From Microbacterium sp. SD291 (lineage in GTDB: Bacteria; Actinomycetota; Actinomycetes; Actinomycetales; Microbacteriaceae), in the NCBI RefSeq assembly GCF_017355365.1, contig NZ_JADIJR010000018.1:1-64000 (forward strand): a stretch of 64,000 bases of DNA. The letters run 5' to 3'. A model generated the notes under the pieces. It was not told where the DNA came from. It did not search any database and worked only from the letters and a program-made list of their open reading frames with translations. The translations under genes were made by a program, and so were the position numbers. Shown here piece after piece: positions 15,555-23,411 of the stretch (within the stretch, counting starts at the first letter, position 1; every line of letters starts with the position of its first letter).

Positions 15555-17881
15555 GACGCGACCTGCGCCTGATCCCGGTGGCTGCAGTTGCGTGGGGCGT
15601 CGCGCTCCTGTGCGTCTTCCAGCCGGCGGCCGCAGGCTGGTGTCTGCCGGTCGGCGCCGGCGGCCTCGCAGTGACCTCCGTGGTCCTCGCCGGGCGGCAG
15701 CGGGATCGGCGAGCGCTCGTGCGGGGCGGCCTCGCGGTGGTGCTGCTCGCGGCGTCGGCCGCGGTCGCCTTCACAGTCACGACCGCTCTTCCCGGCAGGG
15801 AGGCCACGGCTTCATGGGACGGCCGTGCGGTCGAGATCACCGGCGAGATCAACTCCTCCGCCTCCGTCGGGCAGGACGGAAGGCTCTGGGTCGACGTGCA
15901 GCTCACCGGCATCGGCCCTCCCGGAGTGGTGCGGCCGCTCTCGGCGCCGGTCCGGGTCGGCCTCGAGCCGGCCGACGGCTACGACATGGGAGCCGCCATC
16001 CGCGTCGTCGGCCAGGCGGTCGCGACGGACGCAGGTGAGCGCTCGGCACTCGTCGTGTTCGCGAGCACTGCCGTCGTCGAAAGGCCGGCGGAGGGCGCCT
16101 TCGCCGCCGCCGCGGGCATCCGCGAGGCGTTCGTGGAACGGTCGATCCGGCTGCCGGAGCCCGGCGCCGGGCTGCTGCCCGGCCTCGCGGTCGGCGACAC
16201 CAGGGCCGTCACTCCGGAGCTGAACGATGAGATGCGCACGAGCGGGCTGAGTCACCTGACGGCGGTGTCCGGGGCGAACTGCGCGATCGTCGTCGGCGCG
16301 GTGTTCTGGCTCACGGCCCTGTGCGGAGGAGGGCGCGGTCTGCGGGTGCTCGCGGCCTCGGCGGCACTGGCGGGGTTCGTGGTGCTGGTGACTCCGGAGC
16401 CGAGCGTCATCCGCGCGGGCGTCATGGCGGGGGTCGCGATGCTGACCGTGCTGCTCGGCCGGCCGAGCGCTGGTGCAGGGATGCTGGCGCTGTGCGCGGC
16501 GGGGATACTCATCGGCGACCCGTGGCTGGCATCCACACCCGGTTTCGCGCTCTCGGTCGCGGCATCCGGCGCGCTGATCCTGCTCGCGCCGCCGCTGTCG
16601 AGGGGGCTCGGACGATGGATGCCGCAGCCGATCGCGCTGGCCCTCGCCGTGCCGCTCGCCGCTCAGCTGGCGTGCGGCCCGATCATCGCCCTGTTCGCCG
16701 AGCAGCAGTCGCTGATCGGGATCGCGGCGAACCTGCTCGCGGCTCCTGCGGCGCCGATCGCCACCGTGATCGGGCTGCTCGCCTGCCTCGCTGCGCCGCT
16801 GCCGATGATCGCCGATCTGCTCGCCGCATGCGCCTGGCTCCCTGCCGCGTGGATCGCGACCACCGCGACCGTGAGCGCCGGCCTGCCGGTCGCCGACATC
16901 GTGCTCGTGCCGGGGTTCGGCAGCGCCCTGCTCGTCGGCGCCGTCAGTGCCGCCCTCGGGGTGGTCGTGCTCGGGCCGCGGGCGACAGGGCCGCCCCTGA
17001 TCGTGGGGGTGCGCATCGCCTGGATGCAGTGGATCCGCGGCGCCGCAGCGGCGGTCCTGGTCGTCGTGATCTCCCTCGGCGGCGCGCATCTCATCCTCAC
17101 CGGCCCGCTCGCGACCGCGACGAGCCCTGACGGCTGGGCGATCGCCGCATGCGATGTCGGGCAGGGCGACGCCCTGCTCGTCCGCTCGGAGGAGATGATC
17201 GCGCTGATCGACACCGGGCCCGCACCCGAGCCGCTGGCGGAGTGCCTGCGTGCGCTCGGCATCGACCGCATCGACCTGCTCGTCCTCACGCACTTCGATC
17301 TCGACCATGTGGGCGGCACGGATGCCGTCATCGGACGAGCGGAGCACGTCCTCCACGGCCCGGCGGGGGAGGCGGACGACGAGCGCCTGCTGGCGAGACT
17401 GGTCGAGGGCGGCGCGGACCTCACGGCGGCGGCATCCGGACTGCACGGCGTGCTCGGCGGAGCCTCATGGCGCGTGCTGTGGCCGCAGCGCGACTCGCTC
17501 GTATTCCCCGCGGGGAACGACGCGAGCGTCGTGATCGAGTTCGACGGCGGCGGGGTGCCGCGCTCGCTCTACCTCGGCGATCTCGCCGCCGAGCCGCAGC
17601 GGATGCTCCTGCGCACGGCCCGCCTCACGGGCGGTTACGCCGTGGTCAAGGTCGCGCATCACGGCAGCGCCGACCAGGACCCGGGTCTGTACGAGACGCT
17701 CCGGCCGGCGGCGGCGCTGTTCAGCGCCGGCGAGGACAACGACTACGGGCATCCGCGGGACGAGACCATCGACCTGCTCGCCGGCGTCGGGGCGCAGGTT
17801 CTCCGCACCGACCGGCAGGGCCGTATCCTCCTCGGCATCCGAGACGGCGTCCTCGAGGTGTGGACCGAGGAGCCGCCCTGA
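15551..17881 (+). CDS. comEC: ComEC/Rec2 DNA-uptake channel protein
   Basis: 776 residues. The order is membrane helices, a DUF4131/OB-like region (about 60-190), the Competence domain with many helices (SHLTAVSGANCAIVVG is its signature, near residue 235), and a C-terminal metallo-beta-lactamase domain with LTHFDLDHVGGTDAV (metal ligands) and VKVAHHGSADQD. It forms the channel for single-stranded DNA entry; the beta-lactamase domain is probably the nuclease. It is coupled to comEA and followed 53 bases later by holA, which has its own promoter. Confidence 0.95.
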   Translation: MRRDLRLIPVAAVAWGVALLCVFQPAAAGWCLPVGAGGLAVTSVVLAGRQRDRRALVRGGLAVVLLAASAAVAFTVTTALPGREATASWDGRAVEITGEINSSASVGQDGRLWVDVQLTGIGPPGVVRPLSAPVRVGLEPADGYDMGAAIRVVGQAVATDAGERSALVVFASTAVVERPAEGAFAAAAGIREAFVERSIRLPEPGAGLLPGLAVGDTRAVTPELNDEMRTSGLSHLTAVSGANCAIVVGAVFWLTALCGGGRGLRVLAASAALAGFVVLVTPEPSVIRAGVMAGVAMLTVLLGRPSAGAGMLALCAAGILIGDPWLASTPGFALSVAASGALILLAPPLSRGLGRWMPQPIALALAVPLAAQLACGPIIALFAEQQSLIGIAANLLAAPAAPIATVIGLLACLAAPLPMIADLLAACAWLPAAWIATTATVSAGLPVADIVLVPGFGSALLVGAVSAALGVVVLGPRATGPPLIVGVRIAWMQWIRGAAAAVLVVVISLGGAHLILTGPLATATSPDGWAIAACDVGQGDALLVRSEEMIALIDTGPAPEPLAECLRALGIDRIDLLVLTHFDLDHVGGTDAVIGRAEHVLHGPAGEADDERLLARLVEGGADLTAAASGLHGVLGGASWRVLWPQRDSLVFPAGNDASVVIEFDGGGVPRSLYLGDLAAEPQRMLLRTARLTGGYAVVKVAHHGSADQDPGLYETLRPAAALFSAGEDNDYGHPRDETIDLLAGVGAQVLRTDRQGRILLGIRDGVLEVWTEEPP

Positions 17882-17922
17882 CGAGGCTGTCGTGCGCCGA
17901 GGGCGACGTCGGCGGCCGCCGG

Positions 17923-17928
17923 TAGGCT
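17923..17928 (+). promoter_or_regulatory. -10 element TAGGCT, leaderless layout (holA)
   Basis: TAGGCT, GGGAGC, then the ATG at 17935; identical hexamer to the pabB promoter. Confidence 0.6.
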
Positions 17929-17934
17929 GGGAGC

Positions 17935-18972
17935 ATGGCAGCTCCGCGTTCCTCATCCCGTGGCGGGGCGAAGCCCACCAAGATCCCGCAGGTCTCCTGG
18001 CGTGAGCCTCGACCGGCGCCGGTGGTGCTCGTCTTCGGGCCAGAGGAGGTCTGCGCCGAGCGCGCGATCGCCGGCGTCCGCGACTATCTGCGTGCGGAGG
18101 ATCCGGCGCTCGAGATCAGCGACGTCCGTGCCGACGACTACGCGCCCGGGACGCTGCTCTCGCTCACGTCGCCGTCGCTGTTCGGCGAGCCGCGCCTGGT
18201 GCGCGTCTCCGGCGTCGAGAAGTGCTCGGACGCGTTCCTCACGGAGGCCGTCTCGTACCTCGAGCAGACGCAGGAGGGCGCCACCGTCGTCCTCCGCCAC
18301 AGCGGGGCCAGCGTGCGGGGCAAGAAGCTCCTCGATGCGCTTCGCGCCGGCGCGGGTGGGGGCGTCGAGATCGCCTGCCCCGCGATCAAGCGCGACAGCG
18401 ACCGCGTCGACTTCGCCGCGGGGGAGTTCCGCGCCGCGAAGAAGCGCATCCAGCCCGCCGCCCTCCGCGCCCTCGTCTCCGCCTTCGCCGACGACCTCAC
18501 GGAGCTCGCGGCCGCCTGTCAGCAGCTGATCGGCGATGTGGAGGGCGACATCGCCGAAGACGTCGTCACCAAGTACTACGGCGGCCGTGTGGAGGTGTCG
18601 GCCTTCGTGGTCGCCGACACCGCGATCGCCGGGCGCTACGGCGAGGCGCTCGTCGCGCTGCGCCACGCCCTCGCATCGGGCGCCGACCCGGTTCCGATGG
18701 TGGCCGCGTTCGCGATGAAGCTGCGCACCATGGCCCGCGTCGCGGGCAATCGGGAGCCCAGCCGTCAGCTCGCCCAGCGCCTCGGCATGAAGGACTGGCA
18801 GGTCGATCGCGCCCGGCGCGACCTGGCCGGCTGGAACGAACGCTCACTCGGCATGGCGATCCAGGCGACGGCGAGGGCTGACGCCGAGGTCAAGGGCGCC
18901 GCGCGCGACCCGATCTTCGCCCTGGAGCGCATGGTCACGGTCATCGCCACCCGCGAGCCCTTCGGGGCATAG
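17935..18972 (+). CDS. holA: DNA polymerase III subunit delta
   Basis: 345 residues. VVLVFGPEEVCAERAIAGV is the degenerate nucleotide-binding start of the clamp-loader delta subunit, followed by SLFGEPRLVRVSGVE, the segment that wrenches open the beta clamp, and a C-terminal collar region (MVAAFAMKLRTMARV, KDWQVDRARRDL). As usual for delta there is no working Walker A motif. It loads the sliding clamp during replication. Position between comEC and rpsT is the standard actinobacterial arrangement. A strong two-way terminator follows. Confidence 0.95.
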   Translation: MAAPRSSSRGGAKPTKIPQVSWREPRPAPVVLVFGPEEVCAERAIAGVRDYLRAEDPALEISDVRADDYAPGTLLSLTSPSLFGEPRLVRVSGVEKCSDAFLTEAVSYLEQTQEGATVVLRHSGASVRGKKLLDALRAGAGGGVEIACPAIKRDSDRVDFAAGEFRAAKKRIQPAALRALVSAFADDLTELAAACQQLIGDVEGDIAEDVVTKYYGGRVEVSAFVVADTAIAGRYGEALVALRHALASGADPVPMVAAFAMKLRTMARVAGNREPSRQLAQRLGMKDWQVDRARRDLAGWNERSLGMAIQATARADAEVKGAARDPIFALERMVTVIATREPFGA

Positions 18973-18975
18973 CGA

Positions 18976-19005
18976 AAAGGCCCGCCTCCGAGGAGGCGGG
19001 CCTTT
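18976..19005. terminator. Bidirectional terminator between holA and rpsT
   Basis: A perfect 13-bp stem (AAAGGCCCGCCTC with GAGGCGGGCCTTT) closes on CGAG, flanked by A and T runs on both sides, serving both convergent genes. Confidence 0.92.
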
Positions 19006-19021
19006 GTCACAGTGAGGGGAC

Positions 19022-19282
19022 TCAGAGAGCCGCGACCTGCTTGGCGATGGCCGACTTGCGGTTCGCAGCCTGGTTCTGGTGGATGACACCCTTGCTGACG
19101 GCCTTGTCGAGCTTGCGGGCAGCGGTCTTCAGCGCGGCCTCGGCTGCAGCCTTGTCACCGGTGGCGACGGCGGCGCGTGCGGCGCGGACGTGCGTCTTGA
19201 GCTCGCTCTTCACGGCCTTGTTGCGCTCGTGAGCCTTCTCGTTGGTCTTGTTGCGCTTGATCTGCGACTTGATGTTTGCCAC
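19022..19282 (-). CDS. rpsT: 30S ribosomal protein S20
   Basis: 86 residues from the GTG at 19282-19280, giving [20 protein letters not shown], the family's usual start and length. The lysine/arginine/alanine-rich helices and the [13 protein letters not shown] end are typical. S20 binds 16S rRNA helices near the 5' domain early in 30S assembly. A longer in-frame extension to 19411 is upstream leader, not protein. It is transcribed alone and ends at the shared terminator. Confidence 0.97.
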   Translation of the reverse strand: MANIKSQIKRNKTNEKAHERNKAVKSELKTHVRAARAAVATGDKAAAEAALKTAARKLDKAVSKGVIHQNQAANRKSAIAKQVAAL

Positions 19283-19433
19283 GTGTGGACGCTTTCTGTA
19301 CAGGAGATATCGGAAATGCCGGCCGGAGAAGAGGGCTCCTGCACGGCGGTCGTGAGGGAAGAACCCACACGCAAGCCAAGAACCAACTCTACCAGCAGTC
19401 GGGCGGTTCACCCTAAACGGCGCCTGAAGGGTG

Positions 19434-19439
19434 CAGAAT
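19434..19439 (+). promoter_or_regulatory. Possible -10 element CAGAAT for the MFS gene and its leader ORF
   Basis: CAGAAT, differing from TAGAAT at the first base, lies 34 bases before the leader ATG at 19474, giving a leader that contains AAGGAG. Confidence 0.35.
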
Positions 19440-19473
19440 CAGGAAAGTCCCGACATCGACGTCAAGGAGCGAC

Positions 19474-19506
19474 ATGCATCCATCCGCCGCGGCGAACCCG
19501 CGATGA
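19474..19506 (+). CDS. Ten-codon leader ORF coupled to the MFS gene
   Basis: AAGGAG at 19464-19469 is the best ribosome site here and serves an ATG at 19474 that opens a ten-residue ORF, MHPSAAANPR. Its TGA (19504-19506) overlaps the ATG of the transporter (ATGA). Ribosomes would load on the leader and pass to the transporter. No amino acid is enriched in a way that suggests attenuation. Confidence 0.45.
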   Translation: MHPSAAANPR

Positions 19507-20723
19507 CCCCCGCTTCGAAGGCGCGCGCGGGATGGATGACGCTGTTCACCCTCGCCTGGCTGGCGATCTGGACCGTGCAGCTGACGCCGGTGCAGCTGCT
19601 CCTCCCGCTTCAGCTGGACACCTCGGACGGCGACTGGATCTCCGGCGTCGTCTCCTCCGGGCTCGTTCTCGGGGTCGGCGGCCTCGCGGGCGTCGTGGCG
19701 GGTCCGGCCGCGGGAGCGCTGTCCGATCGCGCACCCGCAGGCAGGCACCGCCGACGCCCCTGGGCGCTCGCGGGGGTGTGGCTGACCGCGATCTGCCTCT
19801 TCGCCTGCGGCGGCGCGGAGGGCGCCTGGGCGGTCGGTGCCGCGTGGGTCGGCGTCTCGATCGGCGTGGCTGTCGCCTCGGCCGCGTTCACCGCGCTGAT
19901 CGCCGATCAGCTTCCCGCCTCGCAGCGGGGCGCGGCATCCGCTGCCGTCGGCTCCAGCCAGGCCGTCGGCATCGTGCTCGGCGTCGGCCTCGTCGTGCTG
20001 CTCGGCCTCGGCATCCGCGACGGCTACACGCTGCTCGCGGTGGTCATCGCGGTCGCCGGCACGGTGGCTGCGCTGCTGCTCCCTGACCCCGCCGTGGCCA
20101 TGCCCGTCCTGGAGAGAGCACGCAGACGGCCGCTCGCGTCGCTGCGCGACCGCGACTTCGCGTGGATGCTCTCCGGCAGGCTCGTCACCAACATCGGCAA
20201 CGCGCTCGGCACGGCGCTGCTGCTCTTCTTCCTGCTGCACGGGCTGCACCAGCCGAGCGCCACCGCGCAGGACAACCTGCTGCTGCTGATCGTGGTGTAC
20301 ACGGTGTTCGTCGTGATCGCGTCGGTGGCCACCGGCATCCGCTCTGACCGCACGGGCGAGCGGCGACGGCTCACGGTCGCCGCCACCCTCGTGCAGGCCG
20401 CGTCCGGGGTGGTCATCGTGCTGGTCCCGACGTTCGAGGCGACGCTGGTCGCCGCAGCACTGATGGGCCTCGGCTACGGCGCTTTCTCCACCGTCGGCCT
20501 CGCGTTCGCCGCGGACCTCCTGCCGACCGAGGAGGATCACGGCCGAGACCTCGGCGTCGTCTACGTCACCGCCGCGCTCGGCCAGCTGGTCGGGCCGGTG
20601 CTCGGCGCAGGGCTCGTCGCCCTCACCGGAGGGTTCTGGCTGGTGTTCGCGGCGGCCGCAGTGCTCTCAGTGGCCGGCGGCATCCTCACCGCATTCGCGC
20701 GCCACCCGGTCCGTCGGCTGTGA
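19503..20723 (+). CDS. Major facilitator superfamily transporter
   Basis: 406 residues from the ATG at 19503. Ten to twelve hydrophobic segments; after the first pair comes the basic loop ALSDRAPAGRHRRRPWA, an MFS motif A variant (D-R-x-x-x-x-R-R), and a second copy around ATGIRSDRTGERRRLT in the C-terminal half. The family is broad (drug, sugar and proton-linked exporters) and the cargo cannot be read. Its 3' end overlaps by 38 bases that of the hydrolase on the other strand. A GTG at 19431 could extend it in frame, but that codon lies at the likely promoter, so I reject it. Confidence 0.88.
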   Translation: MTPASKARAGWMTLFTLAWLAIWTVQLTPVQLLLPLQLDTSDGDWISGVVSSGLVLGVGGLAGVVAGPAAGALSDRAPAGRHRRRPWALAGVWLTAICLFACGGAEGAWAVGAAWVGVSIGVAVASAAFTALIADQLPASQRGAASAAVGSSQAVGIVLGVGLVVLLGLGIRDGYTLLAVVIAVAGTVAALLLPDPAVAMPVLERARRRPLASLRDRDFAWMLSGRLVTNIGNALGTALLLFFLLHGLHQPSATAQDNLLLLIVVYTVFVVIASVATGIRSDRTGERRRLTVAATLVQAASGVVIVLVPTFEATLVAAALMGLGYGAFSTVGLAFAADLLPTEEDHGRDLGVVYVTAALGQLVGPVLGAGLVALTGGFWLVFAAAAVLSVAGGILTAFARHPVRRL

Positions 20724-21468
20724 CGCCTGCGGACGCGGCGGAGACGGTCGATGCGTGCTCGAGTGTCGCGATCGCGACCCGCAGCACCGCATTGAAGACC
20801 TGCGGACGCATCGCGGTGACCAGGTGCGTCGTGCGCGGCACGATGATGAGGTCGGAGTGCGGGGCGAGCCGCCGGAACAGCTTCTCGCCCACGCGGAGCT
20901 GGTCGTACTGGCCGTTCACGAACCACAGCGGGATCCGGATCCGCCGCACCGCGGTCGCGAGATCGAGCGCCACCAGGTTCCGGAGCGCCGTGTCCTGCGT
21001 GTCCAGGGCGTAGCCGCCCGCGGCGAAGTCGGAGCGGGTCTCCACCGGGATCGTCGCGTCGAGGATCCTCTTCGTCAGCCACATCCCCCGATCGGGGAGG
21101 GAGTCGACGGCGCGGGCGAGCAGCCGGTACGTGGCCAGGCTCGCCCCCCTGGGCAGCGCGGTGCAGGACGCGGCGACGAGACCTGCGACCGGGGGCTTCT
21201 GGGCCCCGCCTGTGTAGGCCAGCGACAGCAGGCCGCCCATGGAGTGGCCGACCAGCAGCACCGGGCCCTTCTCGGACGCCGCGCGCACCGCGGCGTCGAT
21301 CGTGTGCAGTGCTTCGTGCAGCGTGAAGTCCTCGTCCATCCGCGAGCCGTGCCCCGGCAGATCCACGGCCGTCGAGGCGATGCCCTCGGCATCCAGCCAG
21401 GCGAGCTGAGAGCGCCACATGGTGGCGGACGTGCGGATGCCGTGGACGAGGACGATCTGGACGCTCAC
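20686..21468 (-). CDS. Alpha/beta-fold hydrolase
   Basis: 260 residues from the GTG at 21468. IVLVHGIRTSATMW holds the oxyanion HG pair, DLPGHGSRM follows strand 4, and LLVGHSMGGLLSLAY is the nucleophile elbow with Ser near residue 96. The acid is probably in WFVNGQYDQLRVG and the base histidine in PRTTHLV. Esterase, lipase or lactonase activity is possible; substrate unknown. No signal peptide. TATGCT six bases before the start gives a leaderless transcript. Confidence 0.88.
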   Translation of the reverse strand: MSVQIVLVHGIRTSATMWRSQLAWLDAEGIASTAVDLPGHGSRMDEDFTLHEALHTIDAAVRAASEKGPVLLVGHSMGGLLSLAYTGGAQKPPVAGLVAASCTALPRGASLATYRLLARAVDSLPDRGMWLTKRILDATIPVETRSDFAAGGYALDTQDTALRNLVALDLATAVRRIRIPLWFVNGQYDQLRVGEKLFRRLAPHSDLIIVPRTTHLVTAMRPQVFNAVLRVAIATLEHASTVSAASAGVTADGPGGARMR

Positions 21469-21474
21469 GCCCTC

Positions 21475-21480
21475 AGCATA
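21475..21480 (-). promoter_or_regulatory. -10 element TATGCT, leaderless layout (hydrolase)
   Basis: Minus-strand TATGCT, GAGGGC, then the GTG at 21468. Confidence 0.6.
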
Positions 21481-21529
21481 AGAGAAGCAGTATCAAGAGA
21501 CGCAGGCATAGGAGAAGCGGACATGCAGA

Positions 21530-21564
21530 AAGCGGGGCCGGCGGACGAACCGCCGACCCCGCTT
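21530..21564 (-). terminator. Terminator of the peptide-transporter operon
   Basis: Stem AAGCGGGG-x-CGGCGG with CCGCCG-x-CCCCGCTT around a five-base loop, 18 bases after the binding-protein stop; followed on the minus strand by a short T stretch. Confidence 0.75.
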
Positions 21565-21581
21565 CCGGAGTGCGAGAAGGC

Positions 21582-23294
21582 TTACTTCTCGAAGCCCACG
21601 TTCTCCACCGGCTGGATGCCGAAGAGGTCGAGACCCACGTAGGGCTCGGGCGTGAGGTTCGCGAGACCCTCCTTGACGGTCCAGATCTCCGGGCCGTTGA
21701 GGACCGGGATGATGCCCCAGGTCTTGGCGAAGATCTCGGACTCCATCTCCATGGCCTTCTTGGTCTGCTCGACCGGGTCGGAGATGGTCTCGAGCTCGTC
21801 GTGGATCATCTTGTCGATCTCCTCGGTGCCCGTGCCGGACAGGTTCAGGCCGCTGTCCGAGCAGTACAGCTGGCAGAACCAGGCAGCACCGAACGGGTCG
21901 GACGACGTGAAGTTGAGGAAGAAGATGTCACCGTTCTGCGTGGTGTAGTCCTCAGCGAAGTCCGCCGACGGGCGGGTGTCGATCGTCACGCCGACGCCGA
22001 TCTCCTTCAGCTGCGCCTGCACCGCGAGCGAACGCGCGCGCGCGGTCTCGGTGTCGGAGTGGACCGGGAAGACGAGCTCCAGGCGGTTGCCGTCCTTCTC
22101 GCGGATTCCGTCAGCACCGGCGACCCAGCCCGCGTCGTCGAGGAGCTTGTTGGCACCCTCGGCGTCGCCGTCCTTGCGACCGGCCTCTTCCAGCGCGTTC
22201 ACGTAGTCGGGCTGGAACGAGAAGAGCGTCAGCGAACCGGCGGGCTCCTCGGTGTAGTTCAGGCCGTTGAAGACGATCTCCTTGACCTGCTCGATGTTGA
22301 TCGCAGAGAAGATGGCCTTGCGCACGTCGAGCTCGGTCAGAGCCGGGTTCGCCGCGTTCAGCGTGAAGATGGCGTTCGCAGTCGCCTGACCCTTGTAGGT
22401 CTTGACGCCCTTGAGGTCCTCGACCTGAGCGAGCAGCTCGGCGCTGCCGGTCTCGGCCATGTCGACCTCGTCGTTGCGCAGCGCGTTGACGGCGGCGGTC
22501 GGCTCCATCTGGATGAAGCTCACCTTGTCGAGCAGCGGCTCGTTGCCCCACCACTTCGGGTTCGGGACGAGCGTGACGACGCCACCGGTCTTGTCGAAGT
22601 TGTCGACCGTGTAGGGACCGGCAGCCCACTCCGGGTGCCAGTCGCCGAGGAAGGCGGTGTTGAACAGCTCAGGCGTGTTGACAGCCGGGTGCAGCAGCTG
22701 CGAGTAGACCATCTCGGGCCAGGCGAACTCGCCCTTGAAGGTGACGATGACGTCGCGCTCGTTCTCGCCGGCCTCGACGGACTCGATTTCCTTCCAGCCG
22801 TCGGTCGCGTTGGGCTGGTAAGCCTCGTCCTCGCCGTTCTGGGCCTTCCAGGTCGCCTCGAAAGCGGTGACATCGATCGGGGTGCCGTCGTTCCAGACAG
22901 CCTTCTCGTTGATCTTGAAGTGCAGGACGGTCTTGCCGTCCTCCACGCCGAAGGAATAGTCGTCGAGGTAGGCGTCGTTCTTGTAGACGGTGCCGTCCGG
23001 CTTCATGAGCAGGATCTGCGGCCGGAACCAGGTGCCGATCTGCGTGACACGCGCGTCGCCGTCACCGTGGAAGTAGTTGAGCTGCTCCGCGATGTTCGAG
23101 ACGGGGATGCGCAGCTCGCCGCCGGCTTCGAGGTTCTCGCGGGGCTGGGGGTTGTAGTCAGCTCCTTCGACTGTCTGGGGGCCTTCGCCCGCTCCGCCGT
23201 TGCCGCCGTCGCCTGCTGGTGCACATCCGCTCATGGCGAGTGCGAAGGCGCCGCCGAGAGCGACGATGCCCATCAGCTTCTGATGCCGTTTCAT
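21582..23294 (-). CDS. Peptide ABC transporter substrate-binding lipoprotein (SBP_bac_5)
   Basis: 570 residues. The signal peptide MKRHQKLMGIVALGGAF ends in the lipobox MSGC (cysteine 23). The mature protein has the family 5 layout: KTVLHFKINEKAVWNDGTPI early (the conserved W-x-D-G-x-P-x), VTLVPNPKWWG, LDVRKAIFSAIN and the C-terminal MIHDELETISDPVEQ region. It binds oligopeptides or a similar ligand outside the cell for the adjacent permeases. AAGGAG lies six bases before the ATG, the strongest ribosome site of the operon, fitting the need for excess binding protein. It is last in the operon, after a 117-base gap with its own control signals. Confidence 0.92.
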   Translation of the reverse strand: MKRHQKLMGIVALGGAFALAMSGCAPAGDGGNGGAGEGPQTVEGADYNPQPRENLEAGGELRIPVSNIAEQLNYFHGDGDARVTQIGTWFRPQILLMKPDGTVYKNDAYLDDYSFGVEDGKTVLHFKINEKAVWNDGTPIDVTAFEATWKAQNGEDEAYQPNATDGWKEIESVEAGENERDVIVTFKGEFAWPEMVYSQLLHPAVNTPELFNTAFLGDWHPEWAAGPYTVDNFDKTGGVVTLVPNPKWWGNEPLLDKVSFIQMEPTAAVNALRNDEVDMAETGSAELLAQVEDLKGVKTYKGQATANAIFTLNAANPALTELDVRKAIFSAINIEQVKEIVFNGLNYTEEPAGSLTLFSFQPDYVNALEEAGRKDGDAEGANKLLDDAGWVAGADGIREKDGNRLELVFPVHSDTETARARSLAVQAQLKEIGVGVTIDTRPSADFAEDYTTQNGDIFFLNFTSSDPFGAAWFCQLYCSDSGLNLSGTGTEEIDKMIHDELETISDPVEQTKKAMEMESEIFAKTWGIIPVLNGPEIWTVKEGLANLTPEPYVGLDLFGIQPVENVGFEK

Positions 23295-23335
23295 GGTACT
23301 CCTTAGTGCCTGTCGGCCTTACTTGGGATAGGGGC

Positions 23336-23341
23336 AGACTA
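23336..23341 (-). promoter_or_regulatory. Possible internal -10 element TAGTCT before the binding-protein gene
   Basis: Minus-strand TAGTCT lies 41 bases before the ATG at 23294 and could give extra transcripts of the binding protein alone. Confidence 0.4.
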
Positions 23342-23366
23342 TCTCCGCCCCTCGCGCGCGAATCGC

Positions 23367-23401
23367 ATTGCGCACAGAACCGTTATCGGACTGTGCACAA
23401 T
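23367..23401. repeat. Inverted repeat between the ATPase and binding-protein genes
   Basis: ATTGCGCACAG and CTGTGCACAAT form 11-base arms with one mismatch (a G-U pair in RNA) around a 13-base loop. It may be an operator, or an RNA hairpin that shields the downstream message from decay. Confidence 0.5.
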
Positions 23402-23411
23402 TGTCCGCGGG

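Noticed and set aside
19431..19502. GTG at 19431 as start of the MFS protein
   Set aside because: It lies at the likely promoter with no spacing for a ribosome site, and the added residues are hydrophilic sequence unlike MFS N-termini.
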